Assembly (NCBI RefSeq): GCF_003003215.1
Contig: NZ_PVUF01000002.1
Location: 62,001-126,000, forward strand
From: Tritonibacter scottomollicae
Lineage (GTDB): Bacteria > Pseudomonadota > Alphaproteobacteria > Rhodobacterales > Rhodobacteraceae
Reading direction: 5' to 3'
Length of the DNA stretch: 64,000 bases
The translations under genes and the position numbers were made by a program. Under the pieces are notes generated by a model that was not told where the DNA came from, ran no database searches, and worked only from the letters and a program-made list of their open reading frames with translations. Of the stretch, positions 43,881 to 52,839 are shown one piece after another (positions within the stretch are counted from its first letter, which is position 1; every line of letters begins with the position of its first letter).

Positions 43881-44375
43881 ATGACACGTGTTTTCCTGAT
43901 TCTGGCTACACTGACGAGTTTTGTGCTGGCGGCATGTACCACTGGCAACGATGGCACCGCGACCGGGTCCGGTGTTTACAAAATTCGGAACGAAGAACGT
44001 GTCCAGTTCCGCATGCTGGACTCCGTCAACGCCCTGCGTGAGGCTGCTGGCAGCCCCACAGTGCAGTTGGACGGCAAGCTCAACGCAGCGGCAGCCACTC
44101 ATTCCCGTGATATGTCAGTGCAAAACCGGCCCTGGCACTTCGGCTCTGACGGCTCTTCCCCTCTCGATCGGGTCAACCGGGTTGGCTATACGGGCCAGCT
44201 TGTTGGGGAAAACATTTCGGAATCCTACGAAAACGAAGTGCAAACGCTGACAGCCTGGATGGAAAACAGTGGCACGCGCTCTGTTGTCATGGACCCCAAG
44301 GCCCGCAACATGGGCTTTTCCTGGTTCCAGGAAGCCAACGGCAAGATCTGGTGGACGTTGTTGATGGCGGAATAG
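43881..44375 (+). CDS. CAP/SCP-domain lipoprotein
   Basis: Secreted or membrane-anchored protein of 164 residues. The signal region MTRVFLILATLTSFVLAACT has a lipobox (LAAC). The CAP domain contains LDGKLNAAAATHSRDMSVQN, HFGSDGSSPLDRVNRVGYTG and GENISESYENEVQTLTAWME, with the conserved His and Glu positions. Bacterial CAP proteins are linked to cell-wall or lipid interactions, without a settled role. It stands between two L,D-transpeptidase genes on the other strand. Confidence 0.9.
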   Translation: MTRVFLILATLTSFVLAACTTGNDGTATGSGVYKIRNEERVQFRMLDSVNALREAAGSPTVQLDGKLNAAAATHSRDMSVQNRPWHFGSDGSSPLDRVNRVGYTGQLVGENISESYENEVQTLTAWMENSGTRSVVMDPKARNMGFSWFQEANGKIWWTLLMAE

Positions 44376-44402
44376 TCACCGCTTTCAGTCCGCCGAAATA
44401 GG

Positions 44403-44435
44403 AAAGGCCGCATCCAGATGGAGCGGCCTTTTTCG
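44403..44435 (+). terminator. terminator after the CAP-domain gene
   Basis: AAAGGCCGC pairs with GCGGCCTTT across an 11-base loop and is followed by TTT. It lies 27 bases after the stop and 25 before the 3' end of the convergent transpeptidase gene. Confidence 0.8.
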
Positions 44436-44459
44436 TCTGTATCAGCATATCTGGCACTG

Positions 44460-44975
44460 TCACGGGCGAAGCGTGATGATTGTCCCGTCGTTGACCATAG
44501 CCCAGATTTCCTCGATCTCGTCATTGCTCACAGCAATACAACCAGCCGTCCAGTCCTGAATCCGTGCAGCCCGGCGACGATCCTTGCGCTCATTCGGTTC
44601 GCCGTGGATGAAGATATCCCCACCCGGGCTTGCGCCCAATGTCCGCGCATGGGCCCGATCCGAGGTGTTCGGGTATGAAATCCCCAGCGACAAGTAAAAT
44701 TGGCTGCGGGGGTTACGACGGTCGATGCGATATGTGCCTTCTGGTGTGCGGCCGTCGCCCTCGATTTGTTTATGTCCGACGGGGGCAAAGCCCAAACCGA
44801 CGTCGTACTCACGCAAGACCTTCGCCTCGTTCAAAAGGTACATCTTCCGCGTGCCCTTGTTCACCACGATCGATGTTACGGGAGGTCCATTGTACCGTCG
44901 AATACTGGGGCCGCTGGAACATCCAGCTGCTCCGAGGGTGGCCAGAATACCTGCCCCGAATGTACGCCTGTGCAT
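44460..44975 (-). CDS. lipoprotein L,D-transpeptidase (YkuD)
   Basis: Second YkuD enzyme of the window, 171 residues. Signal MHRRTFGAGILATLGAAGCS with lipobox AAGC suggests anchoring by lipid. Catalytic residues appear in PGGDIFIHGEPNE and DWTAGCIAVSNDEIEEIWAM. An ErfK-like start VTSIVVNKGTRKMYLLNEAK is present. It differs from the first YkuD protein in its signal type, so the two are not recent copies. Substrate not determinable. Confidence 0.9.
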   Translation of the reverse strand: MHRRTFGAGILATLGAAGCSSGPSIRRYNGPPVTSIVVNKGTRKMYLLNEAKVLREYDVGLGFAPVGHKQIEGDGRTPEGTYRIDRRNPRSQFYLSLGISYPNTSDRAHARTLGASPGGDIFIHGEPNERKDRRRAARIQDWTAGCIAVSNDEIEEIWAMVNDGTIITLRP

Positions 44976-45050
44976 TGTCTTGATCTGTCCGCTCTTGATG
45001 GCTTTGTGCTCTTTGTTAACATTACAGCAAACTTGGTTAAGAAAAGATAA

Positions 45051-45836
45051 TCACTTTTCTGTCGTCTCGTCCTGCAGCCGGGCAATCCGCGCTTCGATCG
45101 CTTCGAGACGAGAAATGACCTGATCCCGATAGGCGTCGGTGCGCTCTCCCTCTTCTTCGGAATGCGCATCCTGCATGGAGTTCACGATCAAGCCGACAAG
45201 AAGGTTCACGACAGCAAAGGTCGTGACCATGATGAAAGGCACGAAGAACGCCCAAGCATATGAATAGAGTTCCATCACCGGACGCACGATCCCCATCGAC
45301 CAGCTTTCCAACGTCATGATCTGGAACAGGGAATATGCCGACAGGCCAAGCGTTCCGAACCACTCCGGAAAACTGCTACCGAACAGCTTCGTCGCCATGA
45401 CCGATCCGATGTAGAAGATGATCGCCATCAGCAAGAAAACCGACCCCATTCCGGGCAGTGCGGTGATGAACCCTTCGACCACGCGGCGCAATCTCGGTGC
45501 AACGGAAATAACACGCAACACCCGCAGGATACGAAGTGCCCGCAGGACCGAGAACCCCTGTGCGGCCGGCGCCAACGCAATACCAACGATCAGAAAATCG
45601 AACACGTTCCAACCATTGCGAAAGAAGCGCAACCGCCAGACAATCAGCTTCGCCCCGATCTCAAGAATGAAGATGACCAGGCAGAGCTTATCAATCAGTA
45701 GCACCAGCTCTCCGATACGTGCCATCACCGCATCCGAGGTCTCCATCCCCAATGTCACCGCATTCACAAGAATAACAGCTGTGATGAACCGACCAAAGAC
45801 ATCGCTGTCCAGAACGGATTTCATACGGTCGATCAT
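45051..45836 (-). CDS. bacterial voltage-gated sodium channel (BacNav type)
   Basis: Six-helix tetrameric cation channel subunit of 261 residues. S4 voltage sensor has Arg 99, 102, 105 and 108 at every third position (LRALRILRVLRVISVAPRLR). The pore carries TLESWSM (residues 175-181), the sodium-selective filter seen in NavAb-like channels. S6 is FAVVNLLVGLIVNSMQ. The C-terminus (ISRLEAIEARIARLQDETTE) is a short coiled coil for assembly. Known homologues in Ruegeria and related bacteria conduct sodium and may link to motility or pH control. Its gene starts 25 bases after the RNA methyltransferase gene. Confidence 0.93.
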   Translation of the reverse strand: MIDRMKSVLDSDVFGRFITAVILVNAVTLGMETSDAVMARIGELVLLIDKLCLVIFILEIGAKLIVWRLRFFRNGWNVFDFLIVGIALAPAAQGFSVLRALRILRVLRVISVAPRLRRVVEGFITALPGMGSVFLLMAIIFYIGSVMATKLFGSSFPEWFGTLGLSAYSLFQIMTLESWSMGIVRPVMELYSYAWAFFVPFIMVTTFAVVNLLVGLIVNSMQDAHSEEEGERTDAYRDQVISRLEAIEARIARLQDETTEK

Positions 45837-45861
45837 CGGGGAGACACTCCTATGGTTCGGC

Positions 45862-47106
45862 TCAGGACAGGGTCAGGCTGGCTGCCAGCTCGGTATGCGA
45901 TGACCAGCGGAACTGGTCAACGACCTGCACCCAGTTGAGCGAATAACCTGCAGCAACAAGAGTTTCAGCATCCCGAGCAAACGTAACTGGATTGCACGAC
46001 ACATAAGCAATGGTAGGAACCTTCGCGCGCACGATTTCTGACACCTGGGCTTCTGCGCCAGCACGCGGCGGATCAATCACTACCGCATCATACGCAGCGT
46101 CAAACGGCTTCAGGTCTTCAGGCAGCATCGGGTTGCGGAACAGGTCTCGCGTATCAGTGGTGATTTTTTTGAGACCGCGCGCCATGCGCCATCCTTGCTC
46201 GAGCGCCTGCAGCATATCGCGCTCCCCTTCGACAGCATGAACCTCGGCCTTCTGTGCCAGCGGAAGTGAGAAGGTCCCACACCCGGCAAAGAGATCCGCG
46301 ATCCGGCGCGCCTCTCCGACGGCTTCCTGCACCGCAGCAACCAGTGCCGCCTCACCTTCGTGTGTCGCTTGCAGGAAGGATCCCGGTGGAGGGCAGACCC
46401 TTGCCGCGCCAAAGCGCTGTGCCGGCGGCTGTTCCATTCCGATCGGCTCGTCTTCCCAGGTCAAACGAGCGATTTCATAACGCTCGATGGATTGCGCCAA
46501 TTGAATACGCAACGGCCCATCGAGAGGTTTGCCATTACGCACCAGCACATCCAAACCAGTATCGGACGTCGTCAAAGTCACCGACAAGGGTGCCTTGCGA
46601 CTGGCCCCAACAATGGCGAGAGCCTCAACCATCGGGATTGCCGCCATCAACTCTGGCGCAAGAAGGTGACAATCCGTGATCTCTGTAACAATGTCGGAGG
46701 CCCGGCCATGAAATCCGACCATGGCCCCCTTCTTCGTGCGCTTTGCAGACAGCGTTGCCCGGCGTCGGGAGCGTGACGGTGACGTTTGAATGGGCCGAAA
46801 ATCAGTCTCTAATCCACGGGTTCGCAGTGCGTGGCGAACCACATCGACCTTCCAATCCGCTACGAAGTCATCGCTCGCGTGCTGCAACTGGCAGCCCCCG
46901 CAGGACTTGTAGTGGCGACATGGTGCCTGCACGCGGGTCTCGGACGGTTCTTCGATGCGGATATCCGTCAAGGTCTGCCCTGAGATCACACCGGAGATAA
47001 TCTCTCCCGGCAATGTTCTGGGTGCAAAGAGTGGTCCCGGGGCGATCCCGTCGCCCTGGTGTCCCAAACGTTCAATCGTGGCTCTGGTTCTGGCTGCGTT
47101 TGTCAT
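45862..47106 (-). CDS. RNA uracil-5 methyltransferase, RlmC/RlmD (RumA) type
   Basis: SAM-dependent methylase of 23S rRNA or tRNA uridine, 414 residues from ATG 47106. A TRAM-like start (RATIERLGHQGDGIAPG) leads to a 4Fe-4S cysteine cluster (CRHYKSCGGCQLQH). Motif I is DLFAGCGTFSLPLA, and the catalytic cysteine lies in VSCNPVTFARDA. An alternative ATG at 47154 has a better ribosome binding site (AGGGGG) but adds 16 residues unlike the family. It follows the ABC genes within 8 to 56 bases. Confidence 0.9.
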   Translation of the reverse strand: MTNAARTRATIERLGHQGDGIAPGPLFAPRTLPGEIISGVISGQTLTDIRIEEPSETRVQAPCRHYKSCGGCQLQHASDDFVADWKVDVVRHALRTRGLETDFRPIQTSPSRSRRRATLSAKRTKKGAMVGFHGRASDIVTEITDCHLLAPELMAAIPMVEALAIVGASRKAPLSVTLTTSDTGLDVLVRNGKPLDGPLRIQLAQSIERYEIARLTWEDEPIGMEQPPAQRFGAARVCPPPGSFLQATHEGEAALVAAVQEAVGEARRIADLFAGCGTFSLPLAQKAEVHAVEGERDMLQALEQGWRMARGLKKITTDTRDLFRNPMLPEDLKPFDAAYDAVVIDPPRAGAEAQVSEIVRAKVPTIAYVSCNPVTFARDAETLVAAGYSLNWVQVVDQFRWSSHTELAASLTLS

Positions 47107-47162
47107 GCTCCTGCCATAGCGCGGGACGTCCGGCGGCAAAAGGAGGAAACGCATTGCGCCCC

Positions 47163-49007
47163 CTACTCGGCAGCTTCTGTGGCCTCCTCTTCCGTGCGGA
47201 TGAAGCCACCTGACTGACGGGTCCAGAATTGAGCGTAGAGACCGCCCTGCGCGAGTAGTTCATCGTGACTGCCCTGCTCGACGATACGCCCTCGATCCAT
47301 GACAATGATTCGATCCATCTCCGCCAATGTCGACAGTCGGTGGGCAATGGCCAAGACCGTCTTGCCCTCCATCACACGCGTCAGGGCAGACTGGATTGAC
47401 GCCTCGACTTCAGAATCGAGTGCTGAGGTGGCCTCATCCAACACGAGGATCGGCGCATCCTTCAGGATCGCCCGTGCCAACGCAATCCGCTGACGCTGCC
47501 CGCCTGAGAGCTTAACACCACGCTCCCCCAGATAGGCGTCATACCCTTCCCGTCCCTGCCCGTCTTGCAGGTCGGTGATGAACTCATGCGCCTCGGCTGC
47601 GGACGCCGCCGCGATCACCTCTTCTCTGCTGGCGTCGGGACGCCCGTAGAGAATGTTATCCATTGCTGATCGATTGAACATCGCAGTCTCCTGCGTCACC
47701 ATGCCGATCTGACTGCGCAAACTGTTCTGATTGACGCTGGAGGTGTCTGCCCCGTCGATCAGAATGCGGCCCTGCTCAGGCTCGTAGAGACGCAATAGAA
47801 GTGACACAAGTGTCGACTTCCCGGCCCCGGAAGCACCAACGATCCCGAGCTTTTCGCCCGGTGGAATGGTCAGTGACAGATCTGATATGCCGCCAATATC
47901 GCGCCCATAACTGAAACTCAGATCATCCAGTACAATCTCGCCCTTGCGCACCTGAAGCTCCTGCGCATCAGGATCGTCCTCGATCCGGTCCGGCCGCGCC
48001 AGCGTCTTCATTCCATTCTCGATTTCGCCCACGTTGGAATAGATCGCCATGAGGGTGAAACTGACCCAGCCCGTCATCTGTGCAATCCGGATAGAAACTG
48101 CGCCAGCGGCAACAATGTCGCCTTCGCTGGCGATGCCGCCCTGCCACAGCCACAAGGTCGCACCGATCAACAGGACCGGCAGCAGCCCCGCTAGCGTCAT
48201 CAGGCAGAACCGGAACGACGCCGACAGGTATCCAAACTCCAGCGCCTTCTCACGGAAGGTCACCATCGCGTCCTGCGCGCCACGTTCCTCATGATCGGCA
48301 TGGGCGAAGAGTTGCACCGTCTTGATGTTGGTAATGGTGTCCACAACCTGTCCGGTCACGTTGGCACGGGCACCGGCGCGACTGGCAGACCGCTTGCGAA
48401 TACGCGGCAAGAACCAGCGAATGGTGGCAAAATACCCCAGCAACCAGATCAGGAACAGCAGCGTGATGCGCAGATCAACGGCCCCCAGCAGGATCAATGC
48501 GCCAGCCAGAGAGGCCAAGGCAAAGGCCACAACATTGATGACCTCAACCACAACTGAGGTCACTGCATTGGCGGTCTGCATCTGCTTTTGTGCGATCCGG
48601 CCGGCAAAATCATCGTCAAAGAATCGCACCGACTGTCCAAGGGTCCAACGATTGATCCGTGACAGGACCAGCGGACTTACGTTTGGCTGCACAATAATGG
48701 CGTTGGTCGCCGCCGAAAGACCAAACAGAACCGGCCGCACCAGCAGGAAAAACGCCAGAGCCGCGACGATGGTCCCAAGATTGGCACCGAAGAAACCCTC
48801 CGGGCCACTTGCGATGGCCGTATCAATCACCACACCGAGGATGAAGGCCGTTCCCGCCTCCATACCTCCCGCAAGCGCGGAACACACCGCCGCGAGCACC
48901 AACATCGGCCCGGCCCCCGACAGACACCAGCGGATGAACGCGCCTAATGTCTGTGGCGGCGGTCCCTCCGCGGGTTGAAACGCGTCGATCAGATTTCCAA
49001 GCTTCAT
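47163..49007 (-). CDS. ABC exporter half-transporter (membrane plus ATPase domain), second of a pair
   Basis: Fused transporter of 614 residues. A six-helix export domain (residues about 30-330) precedes the ATPase with Walker A GASGAGKSTLVSLLLRLYEP, signature VKLSGGQRQRIALARAILKD and Walker B LVLDEATSALDSEVEAS. It overlaps the upstream half-transporter by four bases. The two together probably form a heterodimeric MsbA- or LmrA-like exporter of lipids or hydrophobic drugs. Substrate is open. Confidence 0.93.
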   Translation of the reverse strand: MKLGNLIDAFQPAEGPPPQTLGAFIRWCLSGAGPMLVLAAVCSALAGGMEAGTAFILGVVIDTAIASGPEGFFGANLGTIVAALAFFLLVRPVLFGLSAATNAIIVQPNVSPLVLSRINRWTLGQSVRFFDDDFAGRIAQKQMQTANAVTSVVVEVINVVAFALASLAGALILLGAVDLRITLLFLIWLLGYFATIRWFLPRIRKRSASRAGARANVTGQVVDTITNIKTVQLFAHADHEERGAQDAMVTFREKALEFGYLSASFRFCLMTLAGLLPVLLIGATLWLWQGGIASEGDIVAAGAVSIRIAQMTGWVSFTLMAIYSNVGEIENGMKTLARPDRIEDDPDAQELQVRKGEIVLDDLSFSYGRDIGGISDLSLTIPPGEKLGIVGASGAGKSTLVSLLLRLYEPEQGRILIDGADTSSVNQNSLRSQIGMVTQETAMFNRSAMDNILYGRPDASREEVIAAASAAEAHEFITDLQDGQGREGYDAYLGERGVKLSGGQRQRIALARAILKDAPILVLDEATSALDSEVEASIQSALTRVMEGKTVLAIAHRLSTLAEMDRIIVMDRGRIVEQGSHDELLAQGGLYAQFWTRQSGGFIRTEEEATEAAE

Positions 49008-50842
49008 TCTGCTGCCTCTACATTCAGGAACCCGCCCGACTGACGCGCCCAGAATTGTGCATATAGGCCGCTCTGGGCCAAAAGCGCCTCATGCGTGCCT
49101 TCTTCGACGATTTTTCCCTGATCGAGCACCAGGATCCGGTCCATCTGCGCGATGGTGGACAGGCGGTGCGCGATCGCAATCACAGTCTTGCCCTCCATCA
49201 TGCCGTAAAGCGTTTCCTGAATGGCGGCCTCGACCTCGGAATCAAGCGCGGATGTCGCTTCGTCCAACAGCAGGATCGGTGCGTTTTTCAGGATAACGCG
49301 CGCCAAAGTCACACGCTGTCGCTGGCCACCTGACAGTTTCACACCACGCTCACCGACATGCGCATCATAGCCGGTGCGCCCCTGCGGGTCCTCAAGATCG
49401 AGAATGAAATCATGGGCATGCGCCTTGCGTGCGGCAGCAATCATCTCCTGCTCCTCCGCATCCGGACGGCCATAAAGCAGGTTGTCCCGCACGGAGCGAT
49501 GCAAGAGCGAACTGTCCTGCTGCACCATGCCGATGTTCTGACGCAAACTGTCCTGTGTCACGGTTGAGATATCCTGACCGTCGATCAGAATGCGCCCGTT
49601 TTCGGTGTCATAGAACCGGAGAAGCAGCTTAACCAACGTCGATTTTCCAGCACCAGATCGCCCGATCAGTCCGACTTTCTCTCCGGGGTGTATGGTCAGA
49701 TTCAGCTGATCAAGCCCTCCTGATCCGCGCCCGTAATGATGGGACAGATTATCGAATGTGATCTTGCCTTTGGTCAGATGCAGCGGCTTGCAGGTCTTAT
49801 CATCCACCAAGTCGATCGGCTGAGCGATGGTTTGCATCCCTTCTGAAACAACACCAAGCTGACGGAAGAAGCTGGTCAAGGCCCACATGATCCAACCCGT
49901 CATGGAGTTCAGCCGCAATGTCAGCGTTGTCGCCGCAGCAACCACGCCGACACTGGCCAATCCCTGCATCCAGAGCGCAATGCCCCACCCGACCACGCCC
50001 ACGATCAGCAACCCATTGAGCATCACGAGGGCACCATCCATGATGGTGAATATCCGCATTTCAGCCTGAAACGTCGTGCGCGTCTCCTCGATCGCGGACT
50101 TGGCATAGTCCAACTCGCGATCATGATGCGCGAACATCTTGACCGAGTGAATGTTGGAATAGCTGTCGACCACGCGCCCAGTAACTGTGGAGCGCGCATC
50201 AGATGCGGCCTGACTGGCAGGTCCGACGCGAACAACAGTCCACCTGATCAGCGCCGCGTATAGAACGAACCAGATCAGCAACGGCAGCAGCAAGCGGGCA
50301 TCTGCCGCCCACAGGAGCAACGCCGCCCCGAGCATATAAGCCAATGCAAAGGTAATCGCATCAAAGACCTGGAACACCACCTCGCCAGCCGCAGGGGGTG
50401 TTTGCATGATGCGATTGGCGATCCGGCCTGCAAAATCGTTCTCGAACCAACCAACAGATTGACGCAACACATGTTTATGCGCACGCCAGCGGATCAGGGT
50501 GCCGAAGTTCGGCAGGATCGTGTTGTTGAGCAACATGACATCGATCAACTGGATCACCGGGCGCAGAAACAGAATGAACACGGCCATCAGGATCAGCTCA
50601 GTGCCATGCGTCGCCCAGACCTCTTGAGGAGAGCCGGACAAAATATCGACGACACGGCCCATGTAGGAGATCAAACCGATCTCCACTGCGGCAACGACGA
50701 CCGAGATCAGACCCGTTGCCCAAAACACCTTTTTGAAGGGCTGCGCATAGTCGCGCATAAACGGCCAGAGCTTGGTCGGCGGGCGATCAGTTTCCGGATA
50801 GTCGCAATAGGGGTCTATGAGGTTTTCAAAGAAGCGAAACAT
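49004..50842 (-). CDS. ABC exporter half-transporter, first of a pair
   Basis: Partner of the preceding transporter, 612 residues. It has the same layout: about six helices to residue 330, Walker A GRSGAGKSTLVKLLLRFYDT, signature VKLSGGQRQRVTLARVILKN and LLLDEATSALDSEVEAAIQE. The two are paralogues of about equal length. Both keep the Walker B glutamate and signature motif, so both ATP sites look complete. The gene opens a minus run that continues through the methyltransferase and channel genes. No terminator is visible between them. Confidence 0.93.
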   Translation of the reverse strand: MFRFFENLIDPYCDYPETDRPPTKLWPFMRDYAQPFKKVFWATGLISVVVAAVEIGLISYMGRVVDILSGSPQEVWATHGTELILMAVFILFLRPVIQLIDVMLLNNTILPNFGTLIRWRAHKHVLRQSVGWFENDFAGRIANRIMQTPPAAGEVVFQVFDAITFALAYMLGAALLLWAADARLLLPLLIWFVLYAALIRWTVVRVGPASQAASDARSTVTGRVVDSYSNIHSVKMFAHHDRELDYAKSAIEETRTTFQAEMRIFTIMDGALVMLNGLLIVGVVGWGIALWMQGLASVGVVAAATTLTLRLNSMTGWIMWALTSFFRQLGVVSEGMQTIAQPIDLVDDKTCKPLHLTKGKITFDNLSHHYGRGSGGLDQLNLTIHPGEKVGLIGRSGAGKSTLVKLLLRFYDTENGRILIDGQDISTVTQDSLRQNIGMVQQDSSLLHRSVRDNLLYGRPDAEEQEMIAAARKAHAHDFILDLEDPQGRTGYDAHVGERGVKLSGGQRQRVTLARVILKNAPILLLDEATSALDSEVEAAIQETLYGMMEGKTVIAIAHRLSTIAQMDRILVLDQGKIVEEGTHEALLAQSGLYAQFWARQSGGFLNVEAAE

Positions 50843-51084
50843 GTGGTTGCTCCATCAATTTGAGCAAGGAAAGTCAAAGAATGCGATAGGCATGGTGAAT
50901 GGTGGCGACCGAGGCCCCCGACTCACCCTACGGGTCGGACTCGGACGTCAATCGTCGTTCCAGATCCCGTAATACATCAGCATTCCTCCTGAACCTTCAG
51001 CTTCCACGAGCTAAGGGGTAGCGCGCAGAAACGCGTTTGTCACGCCCTTCAACCATGAAGAATATCTGACGCTGCCTCACACAC

Positions 51085-52239
51085 CTATTGCCGAACACTG
51101 AACAGAAGTGTCTCGCGACTCGCCGAGAAACCGGACGATATCCACTCTGCCTCCAGCGCTTTGAGCGCACGGCCTAGCTCTGCACCCTGAAACTTAGGCA
51201 TCAGATCTGTGGCGTTGAGCGGGAAGCGGGCTGCCGCGCCACGCGCAATATCAGTGTCTAAATTGGCTGAAATAGGCATTTCCAGCAATGCGGCGCGTAG
51301 TCGTGCGGCCTGGTAGGCGGTGACAGCATCATGACGATACGCGATCTCTGCCGGGCCTTGGAGCCCTTCCGCGAGATCGCGCAGAAGGCTGACACGGGCA
51401 GACATGGCCTTGCTCAGCCGCAGGGCGTTTTGCAGATCTTCACCGCCAAGAGCCGCAAGGCGGGTTTCCGCCGCTACATCGCTCTTTCCTTCCAGATGGA
51501 TCAGGGGAGCAAGCGCACGGTCATCGGCGCCGGGAAGAACATGCCCCAGAACTCCGATCTGTCGCATGGTCGCGATCGAAGGTGCGGGATCAGGCGCGCG
51601 CAGGAGTTTGACCATCTCAGCGCCGACCCGCTCACGTGACAGCTGATCGAGCCCCTCCTGCGTTTCCGAAATCGCGGCCAGCGCTTCGGGGTCAAACCCA
51701 AGGCCAACGTCGCCGTACCAGCTGTGAAAACGAAAATAGCGCAGTATCCGAAGGTAGTCTTCTTTGATACGATTACGGGCTTGGCCGATAAACCGCACAC
51801 GGCGCGCCCGCAGATCATCCAATCCACCCAATGGATCAACGACTTCGCCATCTGGGCGGGCGTACAGCGCATTCATGGTGAAATCCCGGCGCCGCGCGTC
51901 CTCTGCAATATCCGTGGCAAAGGCCACAACGGCACGCCGCCCGTCGGTCGCCACATCCTTACGGAAAGTGGTGATCTCATGGGGAACACCCTCGGCGACG
52001 ACCGTGACCGTGCCATGATCGATCCCGGTCGGGATCGCCTTGAGGCCAGCGCCTTCGGCGGCGGCGATCACCGCCTGCGGGACCACATTGGTCGAGAGGT
52101 CGAGGTCCGACACATCCGCGCCCAGCAAGGCATTCCGCACACATCCTCCGACAAAATAGATCTCTGCCCCAGCGTCGCTGAGAGCGTCGCAGACCCTGCG
52201 GGTGGATGATGCGTGAAGCCAGGGCTGGTCGATTTTCAT
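51085..52239 (-). CDS. cca: CCA tRNA nucleotidyltransferase
   Basis: Adds or repairs the 3' CCA end of tRNA, 384 residues. The nucleotidyltransferase domain shows YFVGGCVRNALLGADVSDLD with the DxD pair in DLDLST, then RRDFTMNALYARPDGEVVDP and the domain LRILRYFRFHSWYGD. ATG 52239 overlaps the upstream NUDIX stop (ATGA), so the longer frame to 52293 was rejected. It is last in the hslO-nudix-cca unit. The 242-base gap to the ABC exporter genes (50843-51084) shows no recognisable feature. Confidence 0.95.
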   Translation of the reverse strand: MKIDQPWLHASSTRRVCDALSDAGAEIYFVGGCVRNALLGADVSDLDLSTNVVPQAVIAAAEGAGLKAIPTGIDHGTVTVVAEGVPHEITTFRKDVATDGRRAVVAFATDIAEDARRRDFTMNALYARPDGEVVDPLGGLDDLRARRVRFIGQARNRIKEDYLRILRYFRFHSWYGDVGLGFDPEALAAISETQEGLDQLSRERVGAEMVKLLRAPDPAPSIATMRQIGVLGHVLPGADDRALAPLIHLEGKSDVAAETRLAALGGEDLQNALRLSKAMSARVSLLRDLAEGLQGPAEIAYRHDAVTAYQAARLRAALLEMPISANLDTDIARGAAARFPLNATDLMPKFQGAELGRALKALEAEWISSGFSASRETLLFSVRQ

Positions 52240-52835
52240 GTCGCATCCAGCATGGAGGCAAAGCCACGCAACATGCGCGCGGTAGCACCCCAAATGTAGT
52301 AGGGACCAAAGGGAACCGTAAAATAGTGCCGACGCGTTTTGCGCCAGCGGCGAGATTGAATTTGATAGCGTTCAATATCAAGCACGTGAGCCAAGGGCGC
52401 GCGAAACACTTCTGCGACCTCGCCAACCTCGGCGCGCACCTCAAATGGGCGCTCGATCAACGCAACCACCGGGGTCACCTGGAACCCGGTCACGGTTTCA
52501 TGTGCAGGCAGTTGGCCAAGAATGCGAGGCAAATCGCGCGGCAAGGCAATCTCTTCCCAAGCCTCGCGCAGGGCCGCATCAGTCACATCGCGATCTCCGG
52601 CATCTACCTTGCCCCCGGGAAAGGCAATCTGCCCGGGGTGATGCTTCAACGCAGATGATCGCTTGGTCAGGATAACCTGCGGTACCGTGTCAAACGTCTC
52701 GATTCCGATCAACACTCCGGCTGAACGCAGCTCACGCTCAACCGGCAGCACGGTGCCCGGATTCAAATCGAAATCTGAGGTCGCCTCGGGATTGCGCGTC
52801 AGCGCCTTGGTGATTTTCGCCGCCAGCGCTGACAC
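52236..52835 (-). CDS. NUDIX hydrolase, CoA pyrophosphatase-like
   Basis: Protein of 199 residues starting at GTG 52835, with ribosome binding site GGAGTAAAAAC in the end of hslO. The NUDIX region is FPGGKVDAGDRDVTDAALRE followed by AWEEIALPRDLPRI. The upstream segment VILTKRSSALKHHPGQIAFP matches the UPF0035/CoA-hydrolysing NUDIX family. It probably cleaves coenzyme A to 4'-phosphopantetheine and 3',5'-ADP. It overlaps cca by four bases. Confidence 0.88.
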   Translation of the reverse strand: MSALAAKITKALTRNPEATSDFDLNPGTVLPVERELRSAGVLIGIETFDTVPQVILTKRSSALKHHPGQIAFPGGKVDAGDRDVTDAALREAWEEIALPRDLPRILGQLPAHETVTGFQVTPVVALIERPFEVRAEVGEVAEVFRAPLAHVLDIERYQIQSRRWRKTRRHYFTVPFGPYYIWGATARMLRGFASMLDAT

Positions 52836-52839
52836 GTTT

